Translations under genes and position numbers: made by a program
IMG/VR virus record: IMGVR_UViG_3300028666_000010
Coordinates: 1-41,303 of that record
Reading direction: 5' to 3' (one strand)
DNA length: 41,303 nt
Source of the DNA: a virus
The notes under the pieces: model-generated
Databases searched by the model: none
What the model was told of the DNA's origin: nothing
The model's input: only the letters and a program-made list of their open reading frames with translations
In this document: piece after piece, positions 1-6,691 of the stretch
How positions within the stretch are numbered: the stretch's first letter is position 1
How the letters are laid out: each line of letters opens with the position of its first letter

Positions 1-127
1 GTACGGGCGCGGACAACTTTCTTGATCGCCCGTTTCCATTCGACGGGAACATCTGTGCCGTAGGAACGCTCAATCAAGTTGTCAGCCAAATCGAGCGCCG
101 TGAACGCTTCGCTGGCTCCAGGCGTTT
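1..127. repeat. Direct terminal repeat, left copy (circular assembly overlap)
   Basis: Identical over 127 bases to 41177-41303. An exact overlap of this length at both ends is what a k-mer assembler leaves on a circular or circularly permuted molecule. A biological direct terminal repeat is less likely, because the repeat lies inside a reading frame that only closes when the two ends are merged. Confidence 0.95.
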
Positions 128-371
128 CACGTTCCTCCATCTCCTTCACTCGGATAGAGAGGCGAGCGTTTTCTTCTGTGAGGGTGGAATGGGAATTTAC
201 TGCGGTGACGATGGCCCTGGCCTGTTCCTCGTTAAACTGCTTGATCGACACGCCGCGCGCATCAACAACGTCCCAACGCCAAGTACTTTTACCGACTTTC
301 CCAAGCCGTTCTGCTTTGAGCGGCATAGCCCATCGCCTCGCCGTCGCCTCCTGTGTGTCGGATGTGGTCAT
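1..371 (-). CDS. Hypothetical 130-aa protein spanning the circle junction (5' part)
   Basis: Leftward gene starting at ATG 371 and running off the left edge. Joining base 1 to base 41176 continues the frame to a TGA at 41155-41157, giving 130 aa. The ATG overlaps the TGA of the preceding gene (ATGA), which suggests translational coupling. The protein is charged and soluble, with a likely coiled coil around the stretch LTEENARLSIRVKEMEERE and a basic C-terminus. I do not recognise the family. Its stop in turn overlaps the next gene's ATG at 41158, so it is one link of the left-arm operon. Confidence 0.75.
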   Translation of the reverse strand, partial: MTTSDTQEATARRWAMPLKAERLGKVGKSTWRWDVVDARGVSIKQFNEEQARAIVTAVNSHSTLTEENARLSIRVKEMEERETPGASEAFTALDLADNLIERSYGTDVPVEWKRAIKKVVRAR

Positions 372-541
372 GGCTGTAATTCCTTCTCGGCCCGCGCGAT
401 GGCGGCGTCTAAATTCCGCACTGCATCTGCATTTGCCATGAACACGACACGTCCGTTTCTATCAGCAAATTCATGGATCAATTCGTGCAAATCCTTCGCC
501 GCCTCCAACAACTCCCTCGCTATATGGTCTGTGTCGCTCAC
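368..541 (-). CDS. Small hypothetical protein, GTG start (57 aa)
   Basis: The frame starts at GTG 541 behind a good Shine-Dalgarno (AGGTGGGAA). Both ends are coupled: the GTG overlaps the TGA of the upstream gene (GTGA), and its own TGA overlaps the next ATG at 371. The product is a mostly helical, acidic-basic protein with motif HELIHEFADRNGRVVF and a helical C-terminus ending AIARAEKELQP. No family is recognised. The tight junctions make it a convincing gene despite its length. Confidence 0.65.
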   Translation of the reverse strand: MSDTDHIARELLEAAKDLHELIHEFADRNGRVVFMANADAVRNLDAAIARAEKELQP

Positions 542-987
542 TTCCCACCTTCCTGTATGTTGTCTGGGTTGGATTGGAGGGCGGTGACAACGCGGTCACG
601 AACAGCATTCAACAGGCGTTCGATCTCAGGGCAGCCCCATGGCAATGGAGGCACGCCATCGCCGCTAAGCAATGGATCGCACCAATTGCCGGGAACGGCG
701 TTGATCGCCGCCTCTACCAGTTCTGTGTTGGTTTGTGTCATGGTTGCGATTCCGGAATAATCATTGTTGAGGCCCCGCACATGACGCTCATGCCGAAGTT
801 GGGCGAGTGTGTTTCCCAAGTGTTCGAAATCTTCCCATGCAATCTCTATCGTTTCTGGTACAGGCCGCGCGCCGCGAAAATACAAATCCCCAAGCACACA
901 ACAGGTCACTGCCACCGGCTCTTGCCCGACGCCAATGTCTACATACTCAAATGGATGGTGGCCACAGAAGGGGCAGGTCATGTTCAT
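538..987 (-). CDS. Zinc-ribbon-type hypothetical protein (149 aa)
   Basis: The N-terminus carries CPFCGHHPFEY followed by a CC pair near residue 30, a zinc-knuckle arrangement like that of restriction-alleviation (Lar) type phage proteins; actual Lar membership is not established. The C-terminal 60 residues (from the internal MTQTNTELVEAA) look like a separate helical domain, so the gene may be a fusion of two small proteins. ATG 987 overlaps the stop of the upstream gene, and its TGA overlaps the GTG at 541. Confidence 0.65.
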   Translation of the reverse strand: MNMTCPFCGHHPFEYVDIGVGQEPVAVTCCVLGDLYFRGARPVPETIEIAWEDFEHLGNTLAQLRHERHVRGLNNDYSGIATMTQTNTELVEAAINAVPGNWCDPLLSGDGVPPLPWGCPEIERLLNAVRDRVVTALQSNPDNIQEGGK

Positions 988-1211
988 GTAGCGCGCCCCG
1001 CTTTAATTTCGTCAGCAATCCATTTCTGGACGGCGTTCGCGGCCATCAGATACGCTTGCGACGGTGTCTTGCTGATTTCCTGACCCGGCTTGTACGTGCG
1101 CCAGATTTCGTCTCGCAGCGTCTTCGGTAGCTTGAACCAATGCTGTTTGCAGCCCCACATCGCAGGCGGCACAGCCTTGTTGCATGTCGGCCAATGACAA
1201 TGGTGCGCCAT
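984..1211 (-). CDS. Conserved phage hypothetical protein with Cys/His N-terminus (75 aa)
   Basis: The N-terminus MAHHCHWPTCNKAVPPAMWG, followed by C, H and W residues, suggests a small metal-binding head. The remainder is helical with motif LRDEIWRTYKPGQE, a pattern I associate with small unknown proteins in many alpha- and betaproteobacterial phages. The start follows directly after the upstream stop (TAGATG), with GAGGGG as Shine-Dalgarno. Function unknown. Confidence 0.7.
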   Translation of the reverse strand: MAHHCHWPTCNKAVPPAMWGCKQHWFKLPKTLRDEIWRTYKPGQEISKTPSQAYLMAANAVQKWIADEIKAGRAT

Positions 1212-1469
1212 CTACCCCTCCCCATCTGAGGCGCGGGAAAGGGCGATGGCGCACGAACAGGGTAATGTGTTGCAGAATATGCAGGCCCCGACAGGTGGCG
1301 CCCAATGCGCGGGGCGAGGACGCGGCCGGATTTGATATTCCGCGCCGTCATAGAAACTCTCGCGGCGATAAAGCTGCAAGTTGAGGTGGACGAACAGCAC
1401 CGAAAGCACGTCACGCACTTCTTCGAGCGGGGCACGGCTGACATCTATTGGTTCGAAGCCGTCGCTCAT
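1212..1469 (-). CDS. Hypothetical protein (85 aa)
   Basis: Starts at ATG 1469 with AAAGGGACGAAGGG upstream. The N-terminal half is acidic and helical (EEVRDVLSVLFVHLNLQLYRRE). The C-terminal half is proline- and arginine-rich and ends with a CIFCNTLPCSC cluster that could bind a metal. No family is recognised. Its stop abuts the start of the next gene at 1211. Confidence 0.6.
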   Translation of the reverse strand: MSDGFEPIDVSRAPLEEVRDVLSVLFVHLNLQLYRRESFYDGAEYQIRPRPRPAHWAPPVGACIFCNTLPCSCAIALSRASDGEG

Positions 1470-1507
1470 CCCTTCGTCCCTTTGAACTGTAGAGTGGTGG
1501 TAGACAT
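1466..1507 (-). CDS. Possible 13-codon coupling micro-ORF
   Basis: The frame MSTTTLQFKGTKG begins at an ATG sharing one base with the stop of the upstream gene (TGATG) and ends at a TGA overlapping the ATG at 1469. It carries the Shine-Dalgarno of the downstream gene. It could be a real micropeptide, or only a reinitiation bridge that keeps ribosomes on the message. Length alone gives little support. Confidence 0.2.
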   Translation of the reverse strand: MSTTTLQFKGTKG

Positions 1508-1701
1508 CACGCGAGGTCTTTCACGCTTAGGTAGACTGTGCGCACATCTTCGTACTCGGCTTGGGCATCCTTCTTGCGAAGGAAGAGGGCTGGTTGATGC
1601 GTGAACGACTTGCCCCAACCGCCAAACCCAGAGTCCACGAGACGGACGTGCAGCTTGCCTTTTGTGAAGCCGCCATACATTTTAATTTGCTTATCGCTCA
1701 T
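1507..1701 (-). CDS. Hypothetical protein (64 aa)
   Basis: ATG 1701 is preceded by GGAGAAGGTAGATAG, a strong Shine-Dalgarno region. The product is small and basic with beta-strand-like stretches (KMYGGFTKGKLHVRLVDSG) and many aromatic residues. No recognised domain. Part of the leftward operon. Confidence 0.55.
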   Translation of the reverse strand: MSDKQIKMYGGFTKGKLHVRLVDSGFGGWGKSFTHQPALFLRKKDAQAEYEDVRTVYLSVKDLA

Positions 1702-1733
1702 CTATCTACCTTCTCCGGTGTGGGGTGGTCATG

Positions 1734-1940
1734 TCACGCGACCGGGCTTATGATGACGCGGACAACGCGGTAACCGGATTTGCGGCATTCGTCCCAAGTC
1801 ATCGACGCATCCTTGACGAAGGCGGCTATGCACTCCCTGCGAGTGCGGGCCGTCGTGTTGTGAATCAGGTACGAACTGCGTGGAAAGTCGATGCAGATCG
1901 CCCATCCGTAAATTGGTCGCGCCTCACCTTTTTTCGCCAT
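1734..1940 (-). CDS. Hypothetical protein (68 aa)
   Basis: Starts at ATG 1940 with AGGAGAGAG just upstream; a GTG three bases earlier is the alternative start. The sequence (IYGWAICIDFPRSSYLIHN, then a helical segment and VVRVIISPVA) suggests a small alpha/beta fold. It overlaps the end of the upstream gene by about 17 bases. Function unknown. Confidence 0.55.
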   Translation of the reverse strand: MAKKGEARPIYGWAICIDFPRSSYLIHNTTARTRRECIAAFVKDASMTWDECRKSGYRVVRVIISPVA

Positions 1941-2088
1941 CACTCTCTCCTAACCGTTGTGGGTTGACTGGAGGGCGCCGGGATATTTCCCCTCGAAACC
2001 TCGTCGTCATCACGTAATTCCATTGCCATTGAAACCAGAGCGGCATGAGCAATGCTGAGTAATAATAGAGTTCGTCAAGCAGCTTCAT
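1924..2088 (-). CDS. Hypothetical protein, possibly membrane-associated (54 aa)
   Basis: ATG 2088 overlaps the TGA of the HNH gene (ATGA), which fixes the start. The first 27 residues are hydrophobic and aromatic (YYYSALLMPLWFQWQWNY), consistent with one membrane or interfacial helix. The C-terminus is basic and polar. No family is recognised. Confidence 0.5.
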   Translation of the reverse strand: MKLLDELYYYSALLMPLWFQWQWNYVMTTRFRGEISRRPPVNPQRLGESDGEKR

Positions 2089-2456
2089 GATCTGCGCTCC
2101 ACTGTGCCGTCCATGCGTTTCTTCCATCCTGAATCTCTTGAGCCTGGGAATCTGCTGCGTTTACGAATGCCGTTGTTCTTGTCCTGTTGGCGAAGCGTCT
2201 TAGCAGCGGTCGGCGTATCTATGTGTGATGTTTTCCAACGGTGACATGACGGGCAACACGCACAGCAATTTTCCAGCGAATTGTCTTTGGAGTTCGCGTC
2301 CAGAATGATGTGATCGTATTCGACTCCATAGGCCAGATCGGCATTGCAGCGTTGGCCGGGAGCAAGCCCGTACATCGCGCCAGCGGCCTCGCATTTGCCG
2401 CCAGAGCGCTTTAGGGCTTCGCGCTTCGTGGGCTTGGAGAACTCGGCGCGGCTCAT
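2085..2456 (-). CDS. HNH endonuclease
   Basis: A 123-aa protein with the HNH signature: YDHI supplies the first His, the SLENC stretch the central Asn, and PSCHRWKT the last His. Cysteine pairs (CEAAG, RCNAD, CACCPSC) probably form the structural zinc site. HNH proteins nick or cut DNA. In phages they serve as homing enzymes, as packaging nickases when next to terminase, or in recombination. This one lies in the recombination arm far from terminase, so a role in DNA processing or host DNA attack is more likely than packaging. The start overlaps the upstream stop by four bases. Confidence 0.85.
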   Translation of the reverse strand: MSRAEFSKPTKREALKRSGGKCEAAGAMYGLAPGQRCNADLAYGVEYDHIILDANSKDNSLENCCACCPSCHRWKTSHIDTPTAAKTLRQQDKNNGIRKRSRFPGSRDSGWKKRMDGTVERRS

Positions 2457-2905
2457 GCCGACACCTCACTTGGCGGCGGTAACAAATCAGTCGTTCGTAA
2501 CCGGTCGATCAGTGGCGTCCCATCCGCTGTCAGCATGTAAGGCATGAACACCGCCTCGAATGACAGCATGCCGGTTTCGACGGCGGTAAGTTGGCCCTTG
2601 ACCCAATCCCGTAGAATTGAGTTTATCGCGATGCTGCCTTGGTTGAGCGCAGCTCGCTCGTGCGCCGTCTGTGACTTCTTGACGTAACTGGAGTATGGAT
2701 GTTCTTTGAGGTACATCGCCGCCCACCCGCGAGCGGACGCCTTAAGTTGAATCTGTCTCCCGCGATGAACGAATGCCAATAAAACTTCATGGTTCTCGAA
2801 ATCGTCCATGAAGCCAACGGACTCGCAACCAAACCGACGCAGTAGCTTCACGATCTCATCGCGAGCCTTGCCACCAGTCGTTGCGCCCTCGTACGGAACG
2901 GTCAC
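2453..2905 (-). CDS. Conserved phage hypothetical protein (150 aa)
   Basis: Starts at GTG 2905, overlapping the TGA of ninB (GTGA). The N-terminal motif (GGKARDEIVKLLRRFGCESVGFMDD) and following strands (VLLAFVHRGRQIQLKAS) look like a compact alpha/beta domain. It resembles an unnamed family seen beside recombination genes in alphaproteobacterial phages; I recall no function. Its position between NinB and the HNH nuclease suggests DNA metabolism. Confidence 0.65.
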   Translation of the reverse strand: MTVPYEGATTGGKARDEIVKLLRRFGCESVGFMDDFENHEVLLAFVHRGRQIQLKASARGWAAMYLKEHPYSSYVKKSQTAHERAALNQGSIAINSILRDWVKGQLTAVETGMLSFEAVFMPYMLTADGTPLIDRLRTTDLLPPPSEVSA

Positions 2906-3300
2906 GCTGCCCTCGCTTCCGGCTCATGGAACGTGACGCCGTGTTCTGCGCCCCAGCTTTGCATTAGCTCCAGCAAATCCGACATTTCCTTTTTCGATAG
3001 ATCGGAGGACGATTGTCCAAATGGTATGAAGCCGGAGCCGTCCAGCGCGGGTATGAATTGCGTCTCGCGACCCAAGGCATGGAGAAATAAAACTTTCCAC
3101 TGGTCCGTCGAGTATTTGCGGCCACCATGCGTTGCTTGGGCCGCAATGTCCGTTAAACCCGCCCACATCTTTGCGTTCTGATCGAGCGACCGTTGCGGCT
3201 CCTTGAACTCGACGCGGCAGCCATCCGGCGCCCGGCGAATCCAATCAATCGCCCGTTCACGAATCGCGTCAGAACGCAGTATGAGAAGCGCGCGGCTCAT
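2902..3300 (-). CDS. ninB: NinB/Orf-family recombination mediator
   Basis: A 132-aa protein with the NinB family core: the RSLDQNAKMWAGLTDIA helix near residues 37-53, then the segment containing STDQWKVLFLHAL. NinB (Orf) of lambda binds single-stranded DNA and SSB and helps load recombinases, standing in for host RecFOR. The gene follows ssb with a TGATG overlap, and the next gene overlaps its stop, so it is translated as part of the ERF-YqaJ-SSB-NinB module. The length matches the family. Confidence 0.85.
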   Translation of the reverse strand: MSRALLILRSDAIRERAIDWIRRAPDGCRVEFKEPQRSLDQNAKMWAGLTDIAAQATHGGRKYSTDQWKVLFLHALGRETQFIPALDGSGFIPFGQSSSDLSKKEMSDLLELMQSWGAEHGVTFHEPEARAA

Positions 3301-3719
3301 CAGAAGGGCGGAGCCTCATCATCGAAGTTGTCGGATTGACTTGAGGTGCCGCCTTGTCCGCGCTCGGCCCCACCGCTCAGGATTTGCAGCTCACCCTTGA
3401 AGCGATTGAGGACGATTTCGGTCGAGTATTTTTCGTTGCCGTCCTTGTCCGTCCACTTTCGGGTTTGAATTTGGCCCTCAAGATAGACCTTCGTTCCCTT
3501 CCGAAGGTATTGCTCCGCAACTTTGGCAAGGTGTTCGTTGTAGATCGTAATGCGATGCCACTCAGATTTTTCCTTCCGTTCGCCGGAAGTTTTGTCTCTC
3601 CAGCTTTCCGAGGTTGCCACGCTAAGGTTGACAATTGGGTCACCGTTGGTTGTCCGGCGAACCTCCGGGTCTTTTCCAAGGTTTCCGACAATGATTGCGC
3701 GATTGACTGTTCCTGACAT
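3300..3719 (-). CDS. ssb: Single-stranded DNA-binding protein
   Basis: A 139-aa SSB. The OB-fold starts with NRAIIVGNLGKDPEVR and covers about residues 1-110, with WHRITIYNEHLAKVAEQYL and GTKVYLEGQI as typical strands. A short Gly/Gln linker leads to an acidic tip, DDEAPPF, the tail that recruits DNA repair and replication partners. It coats ssDNA made by the YqaJ nuclease and during replication. Shine-Dalgarno GGAG lies 7 bases before ATG 3719. Confidence 0.97.
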   Translation of the reverse strand: MSGTVNRAIIVGNLGKDPEVRRTTNGDPIVNLSVATSESWRDKTSGERKEKSEWHRITIYNEHLAKVAEQYLRKGTKVYLEGQIQTRKWTDKDGNEKYSTEIVLNRFKGELQILSGGAERGQGGTSSQSDNFDDEAPPF

Positions 3720-3728
3720 TGATATCTC

Positions 3729-4346
3729 CTATGCCGCTATCTGAAATTCGCGGATGCGTTCAACAACAGCGGCCAATTCCTCATTGAATTTGTCCACCGC
3801 GTCCGAAAGGGTTGCGATATATTTCTCGTCTCTGTATGCGCGCCGCGTTACCAGGGGCAGCTTCGGCCAGTAGATCGCGATATCGACCCACTCTCTTTCC
3901 GAGACCCATAGCGCACCCTGACACTGCGCTTTGTGCTCTGGTGGGAAGTCGTCACGCAGCATTGCCTCAATTAGCAGATGCGGCAGTTTCGTTTTGATTT
4001 CGAGCAAGCCATCCACACCTATGAGCGAATCCGGGCTGCATCCCTTGGCACCGTTTCGGATGAATCCGACTTGCTGGGTTTTGGTATCCGTGCCGAACTC
4101 GTAAAGCTCGCGCGCCTCTGGCTCCAAGACGTGCCCGCGCTCGGTATGAATGTTTGAGAAGCTTTCCGTGACTTCTCCGGTAATGATTTCCCCCGCCAGC
4201 TTGAGCATGTAGGTTTTGCGGGTTTTGCTTTCCTTGCCATCCTTGCCGTTCGCCAAGATAGAGGCGAACTCGGAGGATGTGGGAATACCAAGCCTGCTTT
4301 GGAACCACTCGGGCGAGCCCTGCTCACAATCGAAAACCTGGATCAT
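3729..4346 (-). CDS. YqaJ-type viral recombinase exonuclease
   Basis: A 205-aa protein of the YqaJ/lambda-exonuclease (PD-(D/E)XK) family. Visible active-site elements are Glu in HTERGHVLEPEARELYE (about 70-82), Asp in GCSPDSLIG (D106), the LEIKTK motif (E116, K118) and Gln in KAQCQGALW (about 142). These enzymes resect linear dsDNA 5'-3' to leave 3' tails for the annealing protein. Its ATG overlaps the stop of the ERF gene (ATGA), pairing exonuclease and annealase as in lambda Exo/Beta. Confidence 0.92.
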   Translation of the reverse strand: MIQVFDCEQGSPEWFQSRLGIPTSSEFASILANGKDGKESKTRKTYMLKLAGEIITGEVTESFSNIHTERGHVLEPEARELYEFGTDTKTQQVGFIRNGAKGCSPDSLIGVDGLLEIKTKLPHLLIEAMLRDDFPPEHKAQCQGALWVSEREWVDIAIYWPKLPLVTRRAYRDEKYIATLSDAVDKFNEELAAVVERIREFQIAA

Positions 4347-5098
4347 TTTTTGCGGGCCTTCATGTTCAGGGCCTCAATGGCCCGTGGGAAGGATTTCACG
4401 GTGATATCCTTGAGAGCCTCCACCTTCATAAAGGCGCAGAACTTCTCGATATCCGTGCCCGTGCGTTCGATGAGATCGCGCAGCTTGTCCATCTGCATTT
4501 GATCTATGGGGCCGTCCCCGCCGCCCGCACGGTTGCCATCGTCATCGTCGCCTACCACAATGTTGAAAATCAGCTTGAGCAGGTAGCGTTGGCCGTAGGA
4601 CATGGCAGAGCCCATCGCGTGGGTCTTTGTCATAACGTCGCCGCCCTTGGCACCCTTGCCGTCGGCGGGAACATCGGCCTGGTATGTGCGGCTATGGCCG
4701 TCCTTGTGCGAGACGTAGCAAAGGATCTTGATATGACTGTCGTGCGCTGCCGCGCCTGTGTCGAAGCTCAATGAAAAGCCGTGCTTCGTGTAGATTGGCC
4801 TGACAGCGCGGTCCAGGGCGTGGTAGCTTGCATAGGTGCTTCTGGTCTGTGGATTGGAAGCATCGGCAGCGATTGGGCGAATATCGGTCTGCGCCGCGTT
4901 CATCGCATCGTTGAAGGCTTGTTCTGCCTTCCTGCCCTCGACGCGCTCGTAAAGGCCCATCAGGCGTTCGAGTTTGTCAACGTCAGTGTTCGGATCGCGC
5001 GCGGCCCGGCCGATAACCTCCATCAAGGATGATGCATCATCCGAGAGCGGTTCCGAGACGACCCGTGTGCCGGTTTTTTCAATTGTCAGAGCAGTCAT
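4343..5098 (-). CDS. erf: ERF-family single-strand annealing protein
   Basis: A 251-aa protein. The ERF core spans about residues 45-195 with the hallmarks YASYHALDRAVRPIYTKHG and THAMGSAMSYGQRYLL, followed by an acidic GDDDDGN turn. The C-terminal third is a separate helical domain. ERF proteins of P22 type anneal complementary ssDNA and promote genome circularisation and recombination. Shine-Dalgarno AGAGG precedes ATG 5098, and that ATG overlaps the stop of a 25-codon frame. The partner nuclease (YqaJ), SSB and NinB follow directly. Confidence 0.93.
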   Translation of the reverse strand: MTALTIEKTGTRVVSEPLSDDASSLMEVIGRAARDPNTDVDKLERLMGLYERVEGRKAEQAFNDAMNAAQTDIRPIAADASNPQTRSTYASYHALDRAVRPIYTKHGFSLSFDTGAAAHDSHIKILCYVSHKDGHSRTYQADVPADGKGAKGGDVMTKTHAMGSAMSYGQRYLLKLIFNIVVGDDDDGNRAGGGDGPIDQMQMDKLRDLIERTGTDIEKFCAFMKVEALKDITVKSFPRAIEALNMKARKK

Positions 5099-5172
5099 TG
5101 TTTAACCTCTTGAAGTCGTGAGATAGACCGCCATACTTCATCGGCAAGGATTTCTATGTGGTGGGAGGTCAT
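5095..5172 (-). CDS. Candidate 25-aa microprotein upstream of erf
   Basis: The frame begins at ATG 5172, overlapping the TGA of the upstream gene, and ends in a TGA overlapping the erf ATG. It therefore bridges the two genes with ATGA junctions on both sides. The peptide begins MTSHHIEILADEVWRSISRL and is amphipathic and helical. It contains the erf Shine-Dalgarno near its end. It may be a real peptide or a coupling device; composition and exact junctions favour translation. Confidence 0.45.
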   Translation of the reverse strand: MTSHHIEILADEVWRSISRLQEVKQ

Positions 5173-5402
5173 GGGGTTTTCTTCCCCAGCGAACAATTTC
5201 TGCTCGCGTGCTCAAGCCAGCAGCGCGTAATGAACATCATTTCATCCGGCGAAAGCTGTAGTTTGAAGTCCTTGCCATCGTCTGCGGCAATCCAAAACCC
5301 AAACGTCGGAAGCCCTGTCGCTGACTGGACGCCGAAAACCGGCAATAACCGGCCATTCGTAGCGATGAATTTTCTCGCTCCGTCTTTTGTCAGGCTCGCC
5401 AT
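5169..5402 (-). CDS. Hypothetical protein (77 aa)
   Basis: ATG 5402 is chosen because GGGGAGGTGGTG lies immediately upstream and the ATG shares a base with the preceding stop (TGATG); a longer frame to 5483 has no such support. The sequence is alpha/beta-like (KFIATNGRLLPVFGVQ, FGFWIAADDGKDFKLQLSPDE). No family is recognised. Confidence 0.6.
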   Translation of the reverse strand: MASLTKDGARKFIATNGRLLPVFGVQSATGLPTFGFWIAADDGKDFKLQLSPDEMMFITRCWLEHASRNCSLGKKTP

Positions 5403-5599
5403 CACCACCTCCCCAAGAGGCAAACAACGATTGCCCCGATAAGAGACAGCACGCCGAACCAATAAAGGGCGGCTAGGCCCCATGCTTTGATTGGCTTGCT
5501 TGGCGTGAAGGCTAGGCCATCAAACTGCGAACGAACTTGTGTCGTCGTCGCCTTGTAATATGAACTCTCTATGTTCCAGGGGCGGGTGTCGGTGGTCAT
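5402..5599 (-). CDS. Single-span membrane protein (65 aa)
   Basis: The N-terminal 38 residues are polar. Residues about 40-62 (WGLAALYWFGVLSLIGAIVV) form one clear transmembrane helix, ending CLLGRW. ATG 5599 overlaps the upstream stop (ATGA). Small membrane proteins in an early phage arm may act in superinfection exclusion or host takeover, but nothing here identifies a function. Confidence 0.6.
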   Translation of the reverse strand: MTTDTRPWNIESSYYKATTTQVRSQFDGLAFTPSKPIKAWGLAALYWFGVLSLIGAIVVCLLGRW

Positions 5600-5817
5600 G
5601 ACGCCACCACATCGTTTTCGTTGATGTAGAATTCTTTGTGTGCCTTGATAATAAGGTTTGAAACCAAGCTCCTGACTTGGTGAACCTCATACTTCGTGCC
5701 GGTTTTCAAGGAATCGATTTGCTCCTGAAACCGTTTCCATTCTGCCAGCGTCATTTCTATGCTGACGGACAGAACACAATTGTCAGGGTTACGAAGGCTC
5801 GCGCGACCGACGATCAT
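5596..5817 (-). CDS. Hypothetical protein (73 aa)
   Basis: The N-terminal half has strand-like sequence (NCVLSVSIEMTLAEWKRFQEQI) and the C-terminal half is helical (QVRSLVSNLIIKAHKEFY), somewhat like small ribbon-helix-helix proteins; this is only an impression. ATG 5817 overlaps the stop of a 19-codon frame, with GAGAGGCGG as Shine-Dalgarno. The 3' end is coupled to the membrane protein at 5599. Confidence 0.55.
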   Translation of the reverse strand: MIVGRASLRNPDNCVLSVSIEMTLAEWKRFQEQIDSLKTGTKYEVHQVRSLVSNLIIKAHKEFYINENDVVAS

Positions 5818-5873
5818 TTCCGCCTCTCGTCATAAGTTTCATTGATCCGATCCGACCACCCGTTGTCGCTCAC
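5814..5873 (-). CDS. Candidate 19-aa microprotein
   Basis: The GTG-started frame MSDNGWSDRINETYDERRK overlaps the TGA of the upstream zinc-ribbon gene (GTGA) and ends in a TGA overlapping the ATG at 5817 (ATGA). It exactly fills what would otherwise be a 52-base gap. Highly polar, probably helical. The double coupling in a densely coupled operon argues for translation. Confidence 0.4.
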   Translation of the reverse strand: MSDNGWSDRINETYDERRK

Positions 5874-6043
5874 GCTGCAATCTCCATTGCTTCCGGTTTG
5901 TCGAATATCCAGTTCAAGGCCATTGCGAGTTCGTCTAAATCTCCACAGAGAAATTCCGTGAAGCACGTCTCGCATACGTCATCGTTTCCAACGCGCTGCG
6001 TGGAATAACATTCGAGGTGGCAGTTATCGCAATAGCGTCTCAT
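5870..6043 (-). CDS. Four-cysteine zinc-ribbon protein (57 aa)
   Basis: The N-terminus is MRRYCDNCHLECYSTQRVG and continues to CETCF, giving CxxC...CxxC spacing typical of a small zinc ribbon. An acidic helical tail follows (DLDELAMALNWIFDKPE). ATG 6043 overlaps the upstream stop; the longer upstream frame lacks support. Such proteins often mediate protein-protein or nucleic-acid contacts; no specific role can be assigned. Confidence 0.65.
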   Translation of the reverse strand: MRRYCDNCHLECYSTQRVGNDDVCETCFTEFLCGDLDELAMALNWIFDKPEAMEIAA

Positions 6044-6321
6044 GCTGCGGCCTGCTCGTTTTCGAGAACCTTCAACGCCACATCCCATTCGCCCCGCAGC
6101 TTGGCAGCAGTACGGAGGGCAAGTTCGTGTTGGAGATCGCGTTCGGCCCGCTCATCTTCGGAAAGCCCATGGATATTGGCGAAACTGAGGGCCGTAAGCT
6201 TGTCCATCGCGGCGCGGTATTCTTTCGCCAGACGAAGTGCATTTTCGCGTGCGCTCATACCAACCTCACTGTCAGATGTGGTTATGTGTGTTCCGTTGAA
6301 ACGGGCGAGGGGAAGGTTCAT
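6040..6321 (-). CDS. Hypothetical helical protein (93 aa, start uncertain)
   Basis: ATG 6321 overlaps the preceding stop (ATGA). The internal ATG at 6258 (MSARENALRLAKEYRAAMDK) has the better Shine-Dalgarno (GTGAGGTTGGT), so a 72-aa product is also possible. The conserved-looking part is helical and charged (SEDERAERDLQHELALRTAAKL). No family is recognised. Confidence 0.55.
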   Translation of the reverse strand: MNLPLARFNGTHITTSDSEVGMSARENALRLAKEYRAAMDKLTALSFANIHGLSEDERAERDLQHELALRTAAKLRGEWDVALKVLENEQAAA

Positions 6322-6623
6322 GGCTTGCCTGCCATGCCGCAGAATCCGCGACGTTCACCAAGCGTGGCTGAGACCCATTTTGAATGCGTCCTAGTTTTGA
6401 TCTCGTACTTTCGTACTACCCCCTCTTCGTCGATACCGTCGAACCATTGCCACGCCATGCACTTGGAGCCAATGCAATAGGTCAGCGGTATTTCCATGCG
6501 CGCTTCGGCATTGTGACCGCGATTAAAACCCGTAGCCGTTTCTTCACGAGAAGTAGCGCGAATCATGCCGCGTCCAAAAGGACACCATTTCGTCTTTGCC
6601 TCTTCTTCCGTGTAAACGCTCAT
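6318..6623 (-). CDS. Conserved phage hypothetical protein with paired cysteines (101 aa)
   Basis: Starts MSVYTEEEAKTKWCPFGRG behind GGTGAGGTGG. It then has YCIGSKCMAWQW and a C-terminal GFCGMAGKP, so four cysteines could bind a metal. The KWCPF...CxxSxCMAW pattern is familiar from small unknown phage proteins. The start overlaps the stop of a 23-codon hydrophobic frame. Confidence 0.65.
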   Translation of the reverse strand: MSVYTEEEAKTKWCPFGRGMIRATSREETATGFNRGHNAEARMEIPLTYCIGSKCMAWQWFDGIDEEGVVRKYEIKTRTHSKWVSATLGERRGFCGMAGKP

Positions 6624-6691
6624 AACCACCTCACCACTAAACAAGCCAGAGAAATGAGAGCCAGTAAGGCTAGTGTGCGATTGTCAGGCAT
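6620..6691 (-). CDS. Candidate 23-aa hydrophobic microprotein
   Basis: ATG 6691 shares a base with the upstream TGA (TGATG) and has an excellent Shine-Dalgarno (GGGGAGGTGG). The TGA overlaps the ATG at 6623. After MPDNRT the peptide is an almost uninterrupted hydrophobic helix (LALLALISLACLVV) ending RWL, long enough for one membrane pass. It is one of the best-supported very small frames here. Confidence 0.5.
   Translation of the reverse strand: MPDNRTLALLALISLACLVVRWL

Noticed and set aside
79-1130. Several plus-strand frames over the left end
   Set aside because: The minus-strand genes here have consecutive coupled junctions and ribosome sites; the plus frames have neither.
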